A DNA stretch of 15,761 bases, from positions 1 to 15,761 of the forward strand of contig CAYXRK010000108.1 in the NCBI GenBank assembly GCA_964467615.1. Reading direction: 5' to 3'. The notes beneath the pieces were generated by a model, which was not told the DNA's origin, ran no database searches, and was given only the letters and a program-made list of their open reading frames with translations. Numbering within the stretch: position 1 is the stretch's first letter; each line of letters starts with the position of its first letter. Positions 1 to 8,210 of the stretch are shown here, in pieces. The translations under genes were made by a program, and so were the position numbers. This stretch comes from CAYXRK01 sp964467615 (GTDB taxonomy: Bacteria > Hydrogenedentota > Hydrogenedentia > Hydrogenedentales > GCA-2746185).

Positions 1-1
1 G

Positions 2-943
2 GTGCACGTGCATCCTCAAAGTCTCTGCGAATCGCCGCATGTGGGCGAGGGCACGCACATCGGCGCTTTTGCACATGTACTTCCGGGTGCACGCATTGGC
101 CAAGATTGCAACATATGCGACGGCGTGTTCATTGAGCACAACGTTGTGATCGGAGATCGCGTAACGGTCAATTGCGGGGTCCAATTGTGGGACGTTACGC
201 ATATAGAGGACGACGTATATATTGGCCCGAATGCGACGTTCACGAATGACCGATTTCCGCGCAGCAAAGTCCACGATCAGCCGCTCGGCGATACCCGCAT
301 TTCGAAGGGCGCTTCTATCGGCGCGAACAGCACGATCCTCTCCGGCATTTCCATTGGACGCTATGCCGTAGTTGAGGCGAGCAGCCTTGTAACGCGTGAC
401 GTGCCTCCGTACGCGATAGTGACCGGCACCCCCGCTCGCATCACGGGTTACGTTGACTCCAGGAGAACTCAGCAGAAGGCGAGCCAAGACGGGGCAGTAC
501 GGGTTACCCGCGAGACCCTGACCGCGTTGTCCGTGCGGGGGGTCACGTTGCGCCGGTTCCCGTCGTTCAAGGATCTGCGAGGCCGCCTTTCCGCGGGCAG
601 CTTCGTTGAGGACGTTCCGTTTACGGTCAAGCGCTTTTTCACGGTATATGAAGTGCCGAGCAAATACGTGCGAGGCGAGCACGCCCACAAAACGTGTCAT
701 CAGTTTCTGATTTGCGTTCATGGCCAGCTGACGCTCATGGTTGATGATGGGTCAAATCGCGAGGAGATTTTGCTCGACGGCCCGGAGGTTGGCGTGTATA
801 TCCCGCCCATGGTTTGGGCGACACAGTACCTCTATTCGGAGAACAGCGTTTTGCTGGTCCTTGCATCTCACGAGTACGATCCCTCGGACTATATCCGCGA
901 CTATGACGAATTTCTTCGGCAGATCGAAACGCGAGCCGACTGA
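2..943 (+). CDS. Bifunctional acyltransferase / dTDP-sugar 3,4-ketoisomerase (WxcM/FdtD-like)
   Basis: Two fused enzymes of nucleotide-sugar synthesis. Residues about 1-150 are a left-handed beta-helix acyltransferase: repeated hexapeptides (IGAFAHVLPGARIG, IGANSTILSGISIG) and the FTNDRFPRS stretch near residues 80-88 typical of FdtC/WxcM N-acyltransferases. Residues about 180-308 are a cupin of the FdtA/WxcM ketoisomerase family, with the GEHAHK motif (His227, His229 at the expected active site), then CHQFLICVHG, IPPMVWATQ and the closing DYIRDYDEFL. By family this pair isomerises dTDP-4-keto-6-deoxyglucose and acylates the 3-amino sugar made by an aminotransferase, giving a dTDP-Fuc3NAc/Qui3NAc-type donor in the cytoplasm. 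The aminotransferase and RmlA/RmlB are not in the window and may lie upstream. The reading frame touches the left edge: GTG at 2 could be the start, but family members usually carry a few more residues, so the true start may lie outside. The acyl group and sugar epimer cannot be read from sequence. Confidence 0.9.
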   Translation: MHVHPQSLCESPHVGEGTHIGAFAHVLPGARIGQDCNICDGVFIEHNVVIGDRVTVNCGVQLWDVTHIEDDVYIGPNATFTNDRFPRSKVHDQPLGDTRISKGASIGANSTILSGISIGRYAVVEASSLVTRDVPPYAIVTGTPARITGYVDSRRTQQKASQDGAVRVTRETLTALSVRGVTLRRFPSFKDLRGRLSAGSFVEDVPFTVKRFFTVYEVPSKYVRGEHAHKTCHQFLICVHGQLTLMVDDGSNREEILLDGPEVGVYIPPMVWATQYLYSENSVLLVLASHEYDPSDYIRDYDEFLRQIETRAD

Positions 944-961
944 AGTGGATCGATTCGCGAA

Positions 962-3610
962 GTGAAGAACCGGTGGTGGGCCACCCATCGGTCCGATGTC
1001 GTCTGTCTCGGCGGCTTGGCGTCTGTTGCGTTCGGGTTGGGGACGCTGGTTTTCGCGCTACTCAGCCCGGAACGGATTTGGTTGTATAGCGCCATGTTCG
1101 GCCCCGCGGTGATGGTTGCCGCCGGGCATGGGTGGGTTGAGCCAGTCGTTGCACCGGGCAGTGATCTGCAGCGATTCTTGAACCAAGAGACGGACCAGTT
1201 CGACGTCAATACTCTTCCGGAGGACCCACCGACGGCGGAGGCGGTGTCGCGGCTTGCCGAGCAGCACAAGTATCTCCTGTCAAGCGTCGCTACGATCTGG
1301 CGGACATTCGGGATTTCGTGGACGTCGGTCGCGTTGTTGGCGGGATTGCTCTACGCGCTGAACGCGGTGTTTCAGTATGGCTTGTTCAGATTGATTTCCG
1401 GGACCGTTCCGGCCGGGGTAGTGGCGATATTTCTCGTATTGTCGCCGGCGCAACTTATCATGCTTTCGGATTTTCGTGACTATTCGAAGGCCCCGTTTAT
1501 CGTGGGAGGAATTTGGGCGCTCGGGCGTCTAGCACTGGCTGGATCGGGAGCGGCGCGGGGGATAGCGTGGTCCGTGGTGCTCGGCATCGTCACGGGGACG
1601 GGGATGGGTTTTCGTCAAGACGTGCTGATATTCGTTCCGTTTTGCGTACTGGTTCTGCCGTTCATTTCGGAAGACACCTTACGAGGAAGGTGGCTTCTGC
1701 GGATAGCGCGTCCAGCCGTTTTCTGCGCGGTATTCTTTGCGGCGGCGTACGGGGCGCTCAGCGGATCGCGGGAAGAAGGCACGGGTTTGTTCCACAACGC
1801 CACGATGGGCCTCATCAGTCCTTTCGGCGCGACCGCAGGGTTGACGGACGCTTCCTATTCTCACGGATATGTTTATAAGGATGGTTCCACGATGTCGATC
1901 ATTCGAAACCATGGGTATCGCACAACACTACGTGCTGCACAACGGGACGGACTTGTATTGACGGCCGAGTCGATCGAGGCGATACCCTCGGTTGGGGCGA
2001 AGTATGATGACGCGTGCACGTCGTACTATCTCGATTATATGGCCGCGTTTCCGTGGGACTTTTTGATGCGCTGGTACGGGGCGACAATCAGAGTCCTCGA
2101 CTTCGTGCCGCTATCGCCGCATTGGTCGGACGGGGTACTTACGCTGGATCGCCTGGATATCGAGGCGCGATGGATGGAAATCCGGTGGGACGCATTGGGA
2201 CCTCTATACGGTACGGGGAAGTATTTGTTCGTCGCGGCGGTCCTGCTTGCGGGAGGAGTTCGGATCCGCTACGGGCTGATGCTGGCGCTCTTCGTCCTTT
2301 ATTTTGCGGGGACCACAAGTCTTCAGTTCGATACGCGCCACTATTTCCATCTCGAATTTGTCTATTGGTGGATGATGTTGTTTGTGGCGCGAATGCTGTG
2401 GATCGCGGTGTCGCGACTATCCAAGCGCACGGCGGAGTCGGTCGTCGACGCGAAGGGCGTTGCGGGCTACGTGAGGCGGGCCGTGACGACCGCCGCGATT
2501 TTGGCGGCGGCGATTGGCTTGCCGCTCTCCGCGGCGTGGGGGGTCCAAAGCCGCAACGTGGACACGCTTTCGCGGCAGTGGCACGACGCGGCGTTGGAGA
2601 AACTCACCGTGACTCCGGAGCCGGAACGGTACGGTAAAGTCCTCATCCCCGGCTCGCAACTGCTGGATGTGTCTCGCGCGAACGAGGCGGAAAAGTCGTG
2701 GGCGGACCATGCTGAATACATCGTTCTAGAATTTGAAGGCAGCGGCGAAGTGATCCCCATTGACGTTGAGTATTCGCCGGCATCCTCGCATTCCGACTAT
2801 AGCCATCATTTTAACATCCGGCTTCCGGACACGAGCGAGAAAAAGCGATTGAGACTTTTCTTGCCAATGTATTTCAGCGGCGCTCTCTCACCGGAGGACC
2901 TCGCGGCATGGTTCAAGGGCATCTCGTTTCCGGAATGGTATTTGCCGAATTTGGTGAACGTTGCGCGAGTGGTGGACGTTACCCCGTTTCCGTTCCTGTT
3001 TTATGCAGCAGTGCCGGAGGACCTGAAGGACTTTCGGCGAGGCTTGAAGATCAAGGGCGAAAATGAGCCGTACTACGTAAGGGAACGCCGAGCGGATCGA
3101 GATAATTTGCTTGCGAATGGGGGACTCGAACGTTGGAACATGGAAGGCCCGGCGCCCGTGCTCGAAGATTTCGACTTACCCAGCGATTCGATTATTGAGC
3201 CTGAGACGGTTAGGCGCTTTGAGGGGCGGTATGCCGCGCGGCAGGTATGGGCGGAGAGCGACGCGGGGAATTCCATGCTCGAGCAATTTCATATCGAGGT
3301 GCGCAATCGACGACCCAACGCGAGCTATGAACTGTTTCTGCGGGCGTGTAACTTTGGAGACGCGGACATCAATGTTCACGCCGTTGAGTTGATGGCCGAT
3401 CCGAACGGCCCGACGGTGCAGCGCGATGTCGGCATTTTTCTCTTTCGCGTTCCGCCGACTCGGTCTTTCTCCGACATGCACAATTCGGTCCGTACCGGCC
3501 CTGGTGAGTCATGGACTTTGATATTCAGTATCTATCACGGTGAAGCAAGCGGTGCGACGGCGGTGTGGGACGATTTCAGGCTCGTGGAACACGAAGAGCC
3601 GACTTTGTAA
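962..3610 (+). CDS. Large polytopic membrane protein, GT-C-like, with C-terminal jelly-roll-like module
   Basis: An 882-residue protein. The first 530 residues contain about twelve hydrophobic segments (for example near 12-33, 117-140, 200-235, 250-267, 422-452, 465-485 and 508-528) with polar loops, including SDFRDYSKAP near residue 170. This resembles GT-C membrane glycosyltransferases, but I cannot name a family. Residues about 530-882 are soluble, probably periplasmic. From residue 715 the pattern NLLANGGLERW, followed by glycine/aromatic strands and ending in AVWDDFRLVEHE, resembles carbohydrate-binding jelly-roll modules (CBM4/9-like), so the tail may bind glycan. The GTG start at 962 lies 18 bases after the previous stop and has only a weak GGA upstream; no ATG occurs near the N-terminus, so translation is probably coupled to the upstream gene. 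Next to the YfhO-type gene it is likely part of a surface-glycan transfer system. The gene is certain; a glycosyltransferase role is inference. Confidence 0.85.
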   Translation: MKNRWWATHRSDVVCLGGLASVAFGLGTLVFALLSPERIWLYSAMFGPAVMVAAGHGWVEPVVAPGSDLQRFLNQETDQFDVNTLPEDPPTAEAVSRLAEQHKYLLSSVATIWRTFGISWTSVALLAGLLYALNAVFQYGLFRLISGTVPAGVVAIFLVLSPAQLIMLSDFRDYSKAPFIVGGIWALGRLALAGSGAARGIAWSVVLGIVTGTGMGFRQDVLIFVPFCVLVLPFISEDTLRGRWLLRIARPAVFCAVFFAAAYGALSGSREEGTGLFHNATMGLISPFGATAGLTDASYSHGYVYKDGSTMSIIRNHGYRTTLRAAQRDGLVLTAESIEAIPSVGAKYDDACTSYYLDYMAAFPWDFLMRWYGATIRVLDFVPLSPHWSDGVLTLDRLDIEARWMEIRWDALGPLYGTGKYLFVAAVLLAGGVRIRYGLMLALFVLYFAGTTSLQFDTRHYFHLEFVYWWMMLFVARMLWIAVSRLSKRTAESVVDAKGVAGYVRRAVTTAAILAAAIGLPLSAAWGVQSRNVDTLSRQWHDAALEKLTVTPEPERYGKVLIPGSQLLDVSRANEAEKSWADHAEYIVLEFEGSGEVIPIDVEYSPASSHSDYSHHFNIRLPDTSEKKRLRLFLPMYFSGALSPEDLAAWFKGISFPEWYLPNLVNVARVVDVTPFPFLFYAAVPEDLKDFRRGLKIKGENEPYYVRERRADRDNLLANGGLERWNMEGPAPVLEDFDLPSDSIIEPETVRRFEGRYAARQVWAESDAGNSMLEQFHIEVRNRRPNASYELFLRACNFGDADINVHAVELMADPNGPTVQRDVGIFLFRVPPTRSFSDMHNSVRTGPGESWTLIFSIYHGEASGATAVWDDFRLVEHEEPTL

Positions 3611-3707
3611 AAGTAACTGCGGCAGCGATGAGAACGAGTCTGTACTACGGACTGTTCATACTTGGGGGTCTCGAAGCCCGACGGGGTCCTACGCGCCGTG
3701 GGAATCG

Positions 3708-3714
3708 AAAGGAG
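3708..3714 (+). promoter_or_regulatory. Ribosome binding site that fixes the start at 3720
   Basis: AAAGGAG lies five bases before the ATG at 3720. The open frame reaches back to 3540 inside the preceding gene, but that 60-residue extension is unusual in composition, has no Shine-Dalgarno sequence and overlaps a real gene in another frame. The start at 3720 is therefore preferred. The 109-base gap 3611-3719 shows no convincing terminator or promoter. Confidence 0.75.
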
Positions 3715-3719
3715 TGCGA

Positions 3720-6356
3720 ATGAGCGGGTTGATGGCTAGATTGGACGCGAAGGCGGCGGAACTGATCGCGTGCTCGGCGCTCGTTGTGGCGCTTCTGTGC
3801 GTCGTGTTCTATGACGTGTTCGACCTTCCGTCACTGCGTTTTTTTGGACATCTCGACAGTTGGCGTTCGACCGGGCCACAGTTGTTCCTATTGGATTACC
3901 ATCTGCAAAAGGACAACGCTGTCCCGTTGTGGAATTTCCTCACGCTCTGCGGTGAGCCATTCCTGCCGAGCTTGACGGGCCTCCCGCTGTATCCGCCCAA
4001 TCTCGTGCGAAGCATCTTGACGGCCAACCCGACACCGTTCAAGACCCAACTCAGTTTCGCACTCTTGGTCGCGCTGCACTTCGTTATTGGGGGCGCGGGA
4101 ATCTATAGCCTGGCGCGGGCGCGAGGTGGATCGCGCGCGGCAGGAATCGTAGCGATGTTGGTTTTTCTGTTCAACGTGGACTACATATCGCGTTCGAGTC
4201 AGCATTTCGTCCACACTCTATCGATCGTGTGGCTGCCGTGGGTCATACTCGCATTGGGCACGGCGATGGAGTCTCGGACCGCAAAGGGCAAGGTCTTCTA
4301 TTCGCTCTGGGCGGCTGTCGGGCTCGGGCTTATAGTGCTGGCAGGCAGCGGCAACGAGTTCACGCTATACATGGGCGTTTGTGTCGCGGCGTTCGTCGGA
4401 CTCTGGCACCTGGTCCGGGTGGATCAAATTGGCGGACTGGGTCGTGCGTATTTTCGTACGCTGGGTTCCAACATGGCGGTGGCCGGCGTCGCGGCGCTCG
4501 TTGCGGTGGCAATAGGCTTTGTCTACGTTCTAGTGCCGCTTGAACTGAAGCCGTATACCACTCGAGTCGTATTGGGAGATGTGTTTGAATCCGCGCCCGA
4601 GACGAACCGTTCACTGGAGGCTTTGATCCGCACCTACGCGGCGTGGCCGGGGCCCAAGGCGATCGGGGCGATTCATGGGGCGGGCACGTGCGCGTTTTTT
4701 CTGGCGTTGTGGTCGGCTTTCTCCCGTAGGCGGCGGGACGTGTTTCTTTTCGGCTTGCTGTTTTATGTAGTGCTGGATACCGCCATCGGGCCACCGATGC
4801 CGGTCGCGGCGATCGTGGGACAACTGAGTCCTTACCCTCTCGGGCTGACGGAACGAGCTGGACTCGTCGCGCTATTGCCGATGGCCGTTCTTGCCGGTTT
4901 AGGTTTTGACGCGCTCTTCGAACGCGATCCGGTCTGGGGCAGGACCCGAGTCGCGCGGATTGCCGGGGCGCTATTGATAGGCGGCGGCGCGCTTTGGCTG
5001 TTGCGCGATGCCATGGCGGAAACGCGGTACTTCAGCTTTTCACGCGCCGTTGCGGTGGGCCCGATATTGTTCGTGGCCATCGCGGTGGTCGGGCAAGTAT
5101 TGCGAATGCCGATGGCATTGCGCAGTCTCGGTGTGGTGTTCATGGCGATGGAAATCCTTACGTGGTCGTATTTTTACAATGACTGGCGATTTGGTATGGA
5201 GTTGATACCCGAGAAAATCGCAGATCTTCGCGATGAAGGATCGTTCCCGACGACAAACAGCCGCGGCGTTGATGACCAACCCAACCGAAACCAGTTTTTC
5301 TTGCGCCCGATAAATAACGGCTACGATCCCGCGTGCTTGTACGAGACCTATCGCGTGTTGGCGGCGGAAGGCTGGGAAGATGAGTATCATCGGGTCATCT
5401 TCAAAGAGGGCCCGATGACGAACCTACGTGCTTCCATGCTGTTGAAGCGGTTTGCGTGGTTGGCCAAGCAGTACGTGGAGGGACCGTTGCCGGAACGCAA
5501 CGTGCCATTCCCCACGGCCAGCACCGTGTTCTTGCAGGGAGTCGAAGGCGCGATCGGCATTCCTCGCATCGAGGCGAGCGCAGTGCCTAAGACCAGCATC
5601 TCACCTGAGGCCGCGCGCGAATCGCGGATCGAGGGGTCGGACGTGATCTGCAAATCGATGAAGGGCTCGGCCGGGAGCGACCCGAAGAACCCCACCATGT
5701 ACTATCGGTTTCCGCGGTTGGCGAAGCCCGACAAGCACACTGCGCTGATGATGCGGCTCAAAAGTTCGGGGCCCGTGGAATGCTTAATGTCGATCGAAAA
5801 TCCGACCGTGCCCGAAAACCGCGAGTACTCCTATCTCAAATACGTGAATGTGACCGGGGTGCCGGAAGGTGATTTGTTCGAAGTGCCGCTGCCCGATTAC
5901 AAACAATTCGTTATTGGGATGAGCGCGATACCGCAGAAGGGCGTAGCGCCGGATATTGAATTTTTGGACCTGTATTTCCTGGTGGACGAGAGCGACGAGG
6001 ACTACCTGATACAGAGTATCGAATTCACCGGCAGGTCGTGTTCCATGAAAATCGGTGAGTTGCCGGGGCCGCGCGTTTTGACGTTTCTGGACTCCTATTT
6101 TCCGGGATGGATTGCGTTCGTCGACGGACAGAGGGTACCAATCTACAAGGCGGACGACGCGTTTAAGGCCGTGGCGCTGGACAAGGGAAGTCACGAAGTG
6201 AAATTTGTCTTTACGAGTCGAACCTATACGATTGGATTGGTGGGGTCACTGATAGGTGTGCTTGGCGCCGCTGCGGGTTTGATAGTGTGTTGGCCTCGCT
6301 CGCGCGACTTGGCCACTCAACAAGATAGTGGCGCCAGCATTGGAACTGGCCTTTGA
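3720..6356 (+). CDS. YfhO-family membrane glycosyltransferase-like protein
   Basis: An 878-residue polytopic membrane protein with the YfhO hallmarks. After the first membrane helix (about 14-32) comes an extracytoplasmic loop with FFGHLDSWRS (Asp46, position of the GT-C catalytic acid), then AVPLWNFLTLCGEPFLPSLTG and LYPPNL at about 67-94, matching the PlWnp...G.P...lYPp pattern. Multiple helices follow to about residue 490. The soluble C-terminal part holds the family ending SYFPGWIAFVDGQ (Gly796-Trp797) and GSHEVKFVF before a last helix at about 840-862. Characterised relatives (Bacillus/Listeria YfhO) transfer a sugar from undecaprenyl phosphate to a surface polymer outside the membrane, with CsbB/GtrB-type enzymes charging the lipid; a candidate of that type is encoded at 8207-9190 on the other strand. 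The acceptor here is unknown. The AAAGGAG upstream supports this start. Family assignment is firm, enzymatic activity is inferred. Confidence 0.88.
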   Translation: MSGLMARLDAKAAELIACSALVVALLCVVFYDVFDLPSLRFFGHLDSWRSTGPQLFLLDYHLQKDNAVPLWNFLTLCGEPFLPSLTGLPLYPPNLVRSILTANPTPFKTQLSFALLVALHFVIGGAGIYSLARARGGSRAAGIVAMLVFLFNVDYISRSSQHFVHTLSIVWLPWVILALGTAMESRTAKGKVFYSLWAAVGLGLIVLAGSGNEFTLYMGVCVAAFVGLWHLVRVDQIGGLGRAYFRTLGSNMAVAGVAALVAVAIGFVYVLVPLELKPYTTRVVLGDVFESAPETNRSLEALIRTYAAWPGPKAIGAIHGAGTCAFFLALWSAFSRRRRDVFLFGLLFYVVLDTAIGPPMPVAAIVGQLSPYPLGLTERAGLVALLPMAVLAGLGFDALFERDPVWGRTRVARIAGALLIGGGALWLLRDAMAETRYFSFSRAVAVGPILFVAIAVVGQVLRMPMALRSLGVVFMAMEILTWSYFYNDWRFGMELIPEKIADLRDEGSFPTTNSRGVDDQPNRNQFFLRPINNGYDPACLYETYRVLAAEGWEDEYHRVIFKEGPMTNLRASMLLKRFAWLAKQYVEGPLPERNVPFPTASTVFLQGVEGAIGIPRIEASAVPKTSISPEAARESRIEGSDVICKSMKGSAGSDPKNPTMYYRFPRLAKPDKHTALMMRLKSSGPVECLMSIENPTVPENREYSYLKYVNVTGVPEGDLFEVPLPDYKQFVIGMSAIPQKGVAPDIEFLDLYFLVDESDEDYLIQSIEFTGRSCSMKIGELPGPRVLTFLDSYFPGWIAFVDGQRVPIYKADDAFKAVALDKGSHEVKFVFTSRTYTIGLVGSLIGVLGAAAGLIVCWPRSRDLATQQDSGASIGTGL

Positions 6357-6362
6357 GGGCCG

Positions 6363-6385
6363 GCACGCGGCGCGCGCCGTCGTGC
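6363..6385. terminator. GC-rich hairpin between convergent genes
   Basis: GCACGCGGC (6363-6371) pairs with GCCGTCGTGC (6376-6385), with one unpaired T at 6380 and a four-base loop. It sits in the 33-base gap between the converging genes ending at 6356 and 6390. No T tract follows on either strand, so this is a possible bidirectional or Rho-assisted terminator rather than a canonical intrinsic one. Confidence 0.35.
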
Positions 6386-6389
6386 GTAG

Positions 6390-7184
6390 TCAGTAGGAGT
6401 GAGCGACGACGAGGAAGGAAGTGCCGAAGGGGAGGCGCCGGCGGCGGCCAAGGAGTCGTTTTTCCTGCCTCAGAATTTGGTAGAGAACGGTGTTGATCAC
6501 TGGCCGGACGCGCAGGTCTGCGTTGTAGAGTTCTTTGACGCGTTCAGGGGCGGGGCGTTCTCCGGCGCGGCGGGCATTGAGCAGCCGGCCAATGGACATC
6601 AGCGGGAGCAGGCAGGCCATGAAAGGCGTGAGGTATTCGACTTGGAGACCGGCGCGCGTGATGGTTTCGGAGAGGCCGCTTGCGGTGTAGCGCCGTACGT
6701 GGTGGGCTAGTTCGTCGGCGTAACTCCAGAGTGCGGGGTGGGCCGGGACGGTAAGGACCAGCCTGCCGCCAGGCCGGAGCATTTTTGCGAGGTCAACGAG
6801 GACATCGACATCCTCTTCAATATGTTCGAGCACGTCGAACAGGCAGACGAGGTCGAAGTCGCGGCGAAAGGGCGGGCGATGCAAGTCGGCCTGGAGCAGC
6901 GGGGCGGGTGAACGGCGGCGGGCCGTCGTGAAGCCTTCCGAAAACAAGTCCATGCCGAAGAAGCGGCCACGCGGCAGCTTGGCGAGATCACGCAGCACGT
7001 TTCCCGAACCACAGCCGACTTCGAGTACGTCCGGCGCGTTCGGGTAGGTAGAAATCAGCGAGGCCATCAGTGACGCGATGATTTCGCCTCGAGCGCGAAA
7101 CCAGAAGTGACGTTCCTCAGCGTCGTGAATCCATGCGAAATGGGACGGATCGTACTCGGCCCGAGGTTCAACAGAGGCGCTCAA
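6390..7184 (-). CDS. Class I SAM-dependent methyltransferase
   Basis: A 264-residue Methyltransf_11/23-type enzyme. Motif I is VLEVGCGSGN (residues 53-62), the acidic ribose-binding residue is Asp79 in FFGMDL, then QADLHRPPF (98-106), FDVLEHI (116-122) and LRPGGRLVLTVPA (136-148). The N-terminal EERHFWFRAR (23-32) is a signature of a methyltransferase group often found beside polyprenyl-phosphate glycosyltransferases. The stretch at about 184-204 is hydrophobic and may touch the membrane. The start is an unusual TTG at 7184: an in-frame stop lies two codons upstream and no ATG or GTG occurs before the conserved HFWF motif, so TTG is the only sensible choice. Only a weak Shine-Dalgarno (AACGGA) precedes it. 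The substrate is probably a sugar or lipid-linked saccharide, inferred from neighbours only. Confidence 0.88.
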   Translation of the reverse strand: MSASVEPRAEYDPSHFAWIHDAEERHFWFRARGEIIASLMASLISTYPNAPDVLEVGCGSGNVLRDLAKLPRGRFFGMDLFSEGFTTARRRSPAPLLQADLHRPPFRRDFDLVCLFDVLEHIEEDVDVLVDLAKMLRPGGRLVLTVPAHPALWSYADELAHHVRRYTASGLSETITRAGLQVEYLTPFMACLLPLMSIGRLLNARRAGERPAPERVKELYNADLRVRPVINTVLYQILRQEKRLLGRRRRLPFGTSFLVVAHSY

Positions 7185-7211
7185 CGATCAATCCGTTCTT
7201 GGCTCTGGGTG

Positions 7212-7237
7212 AATCAATTTGATTGGCGACTGCCAAT
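7212..7237. promoter_or_regulatory. Two adjoining perfect palindromes, possible operator
   Basis: AATCAA-T-TTGATT (7212-7224) is followed, with a three-base overlap, by ATTGGC-GACT-GCCAAT (7222-7237). Both are perfect dyads inside an A+T-richer 228-base spacer (7185-7412) between two minus-strand methyltransferase genes. They overlap the -10 region and expected transcription start of the candidate minus-strand promoter, as a repressor site would. No regulator family can be named. Confidence 0.4.
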
Positions 7238-7264
7238 ATATCACCATCATAATTGCTATGGGAA
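7235..7264 (-). promoter_or_regulatory. Candidate sigma-70-type promoter for the methyltransferase at 6390-7184
   Basis: Read on the minus strand: TTCCCA (7264-7259, four of six matches to TTGACA), an 18-base spacer, then TATATT (7240-7235, five of six matches to TATAAT). Transcription would start near 7228 and give a leader of about 44 bases before the TTG start. Prediction by eye. Confidence 0.35.
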
Positions 7265-7293
7265 AATCAGGACACTCCCAACGCGAGGCACAC

Positions 7294-7416
7294 ATGATTT
7301 CGCTCTCCGACGTCGACATGGAACGATGGGGCGCGAATACCGCTCGATCCAATACTTCTTTCCCGGACGATTTGTCTGAGGCGATGGACTGTCCGATCTA
7401 CGGCGCGAGTTGCTAG
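7294..7416 (+). CDS. Possible 40-residue small protein, doubtful
   Basis: A short plus-strand ORF beginning MISLSDVDMERWGANT and ending CPIYGASC. GAGG lies five bases before its ATG. It fills most of an otherwise non-coding spacer, and its last four bases overlap the end of the opposing methyltransferase gene. A CATAAT (7248-7253) about 40 bases upstream could serve as a -10 element. I recognise no family; the composition is acidic with two cysteines near the C-terminus and no membrane segment. An in-frame ATG at 7219 would give 65 residues. It may be a chance ORF. Confidence 0.2.
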   Translation: MISLSDVDMERWGANTARSNTSFPDDLSEAMDCPIYGASC

Positions 7417-8210
7417 CGTTTACGAAATACAAACAGCTTCTGGGTCCCATAGTCGCCCACTGCGGGAAGCAAGGAAAAAAAGCGGTTCCATTCCATGTGA
7501 GGCGACGCAACGTCGACGCCGAGCGCGAGCGCCTTGTCGACTAACGGCTTGAAGACCCGTGTACCGACGAAGTACGTGCTTGCAAAGTTCACAATGTCAA
7601 CCAGTTCGGCGACGGGTTTCAATTCCTTGACGACTTGCTCTTCGTCGAGGTACTGGTTAAACGAAGGCATCGCAATTTCTTGGAGGCCCCACTCTTTGCG
7701 AAAACGGTTCATACTTTGCCAACCTTGTAGAGTGGCTTCCGATAGCAAAAGCTCGCCGCCTGGCTTGAGCACGCGAATACAATGCGCGAGGCTGCCGGCT
7801 TGATGCCGCCAATCTCGCAAGTTAATGATCACCCGCACTACGACGACTTTGTCGTAGGTGCTGTCGGGTTCCGCCAATTCGAGAACATTTCCCACGTCAA
7901 ATTCTACGGAACTGGGAAGCTTTGAGGTGAACGCTGATAGGTTGCGGCGCGCGTGCGTGATCATCTCGGGAATGTAGTCGACGCCCTTGATTCGAAGGCG
8001 GCGTTGCGAGGCAAGTTGTATGGTCGTATAGCCATTCGCGCACCCAACGTCGAGCACGTGATCGCCGTCGCATAGCCGCTGGATGAGTTGCTTGATTTCC
8101 AGCCCGATGACGGGCGTGTCTGACCACGAGGCATCCGGCGAGTCGCCGTGCTTTTCGGCTTGTTCAGTCCAAAATTGCCGAATCTGGGCGAGATCGAGTT
8201 TATCGCTCAT
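7413..8210 (-). CDS. Class I SAM-dependent methyltransferase
   Basis: A 265-residue enzyme with motif I HVLDVGCANGYTT (51-63), acidic Asp78 in IKGVDYIPEM, FDVGNVLELAEPDSTYDKVVVVRVIINL (104-131, motifs II and III region) and VLKPGGELLLSEAT (147-160). The fold is a seven-stranded Rossmann methyltransferase. The C-terminal third (about 165-265) holds substrate-specific residues that I cannot assign. The ATG at 8210 overlaps the stop of the upstream glycosyltransferase gene (ATGA), so the two are translationally coupled and probably act on the same product, for example O-methylation of a transferred sugar. The GAGGAGG about 13 bases upstream of the start is rather distant. It is only distantly similar to the methyltransferase at 6390-7184, so the pair is not a recent duplication. 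Confidence 0.9.
   Translation of the reverse strand: MSDKLDLAQIRQFWTEQAEKHGDSPDASWSDTPVIGLEIKQLIQRLCDGDHVLDVGCANGYTTIQLASQRRLRIKGVDYIPEMITHARRNLSAFTSKLPSSVEFDVGNVLELAEPDSTYDKVVVVRVIINLRDWRHQAGSLAHCIRVLKPGGELLLSEATLQGWQSMNRFRKEWGLQEIAMPSFNQYLDEEQVVKELKPVAELVDIVNFASTYFVGTRVFKPLVDKALALGVDVASPHMEWNRFFSLLPAVGDYGTQKLFVFRKR

Noticed and set aside
3540..3719. 60-residue N-terminal extension of the YfhO-type protein
   Set aside because: It overlaps the previous gene in another frame, lacks a ribosome binding site and does not look like a membrane protein start; AAAGGAG before 3720 fits better.
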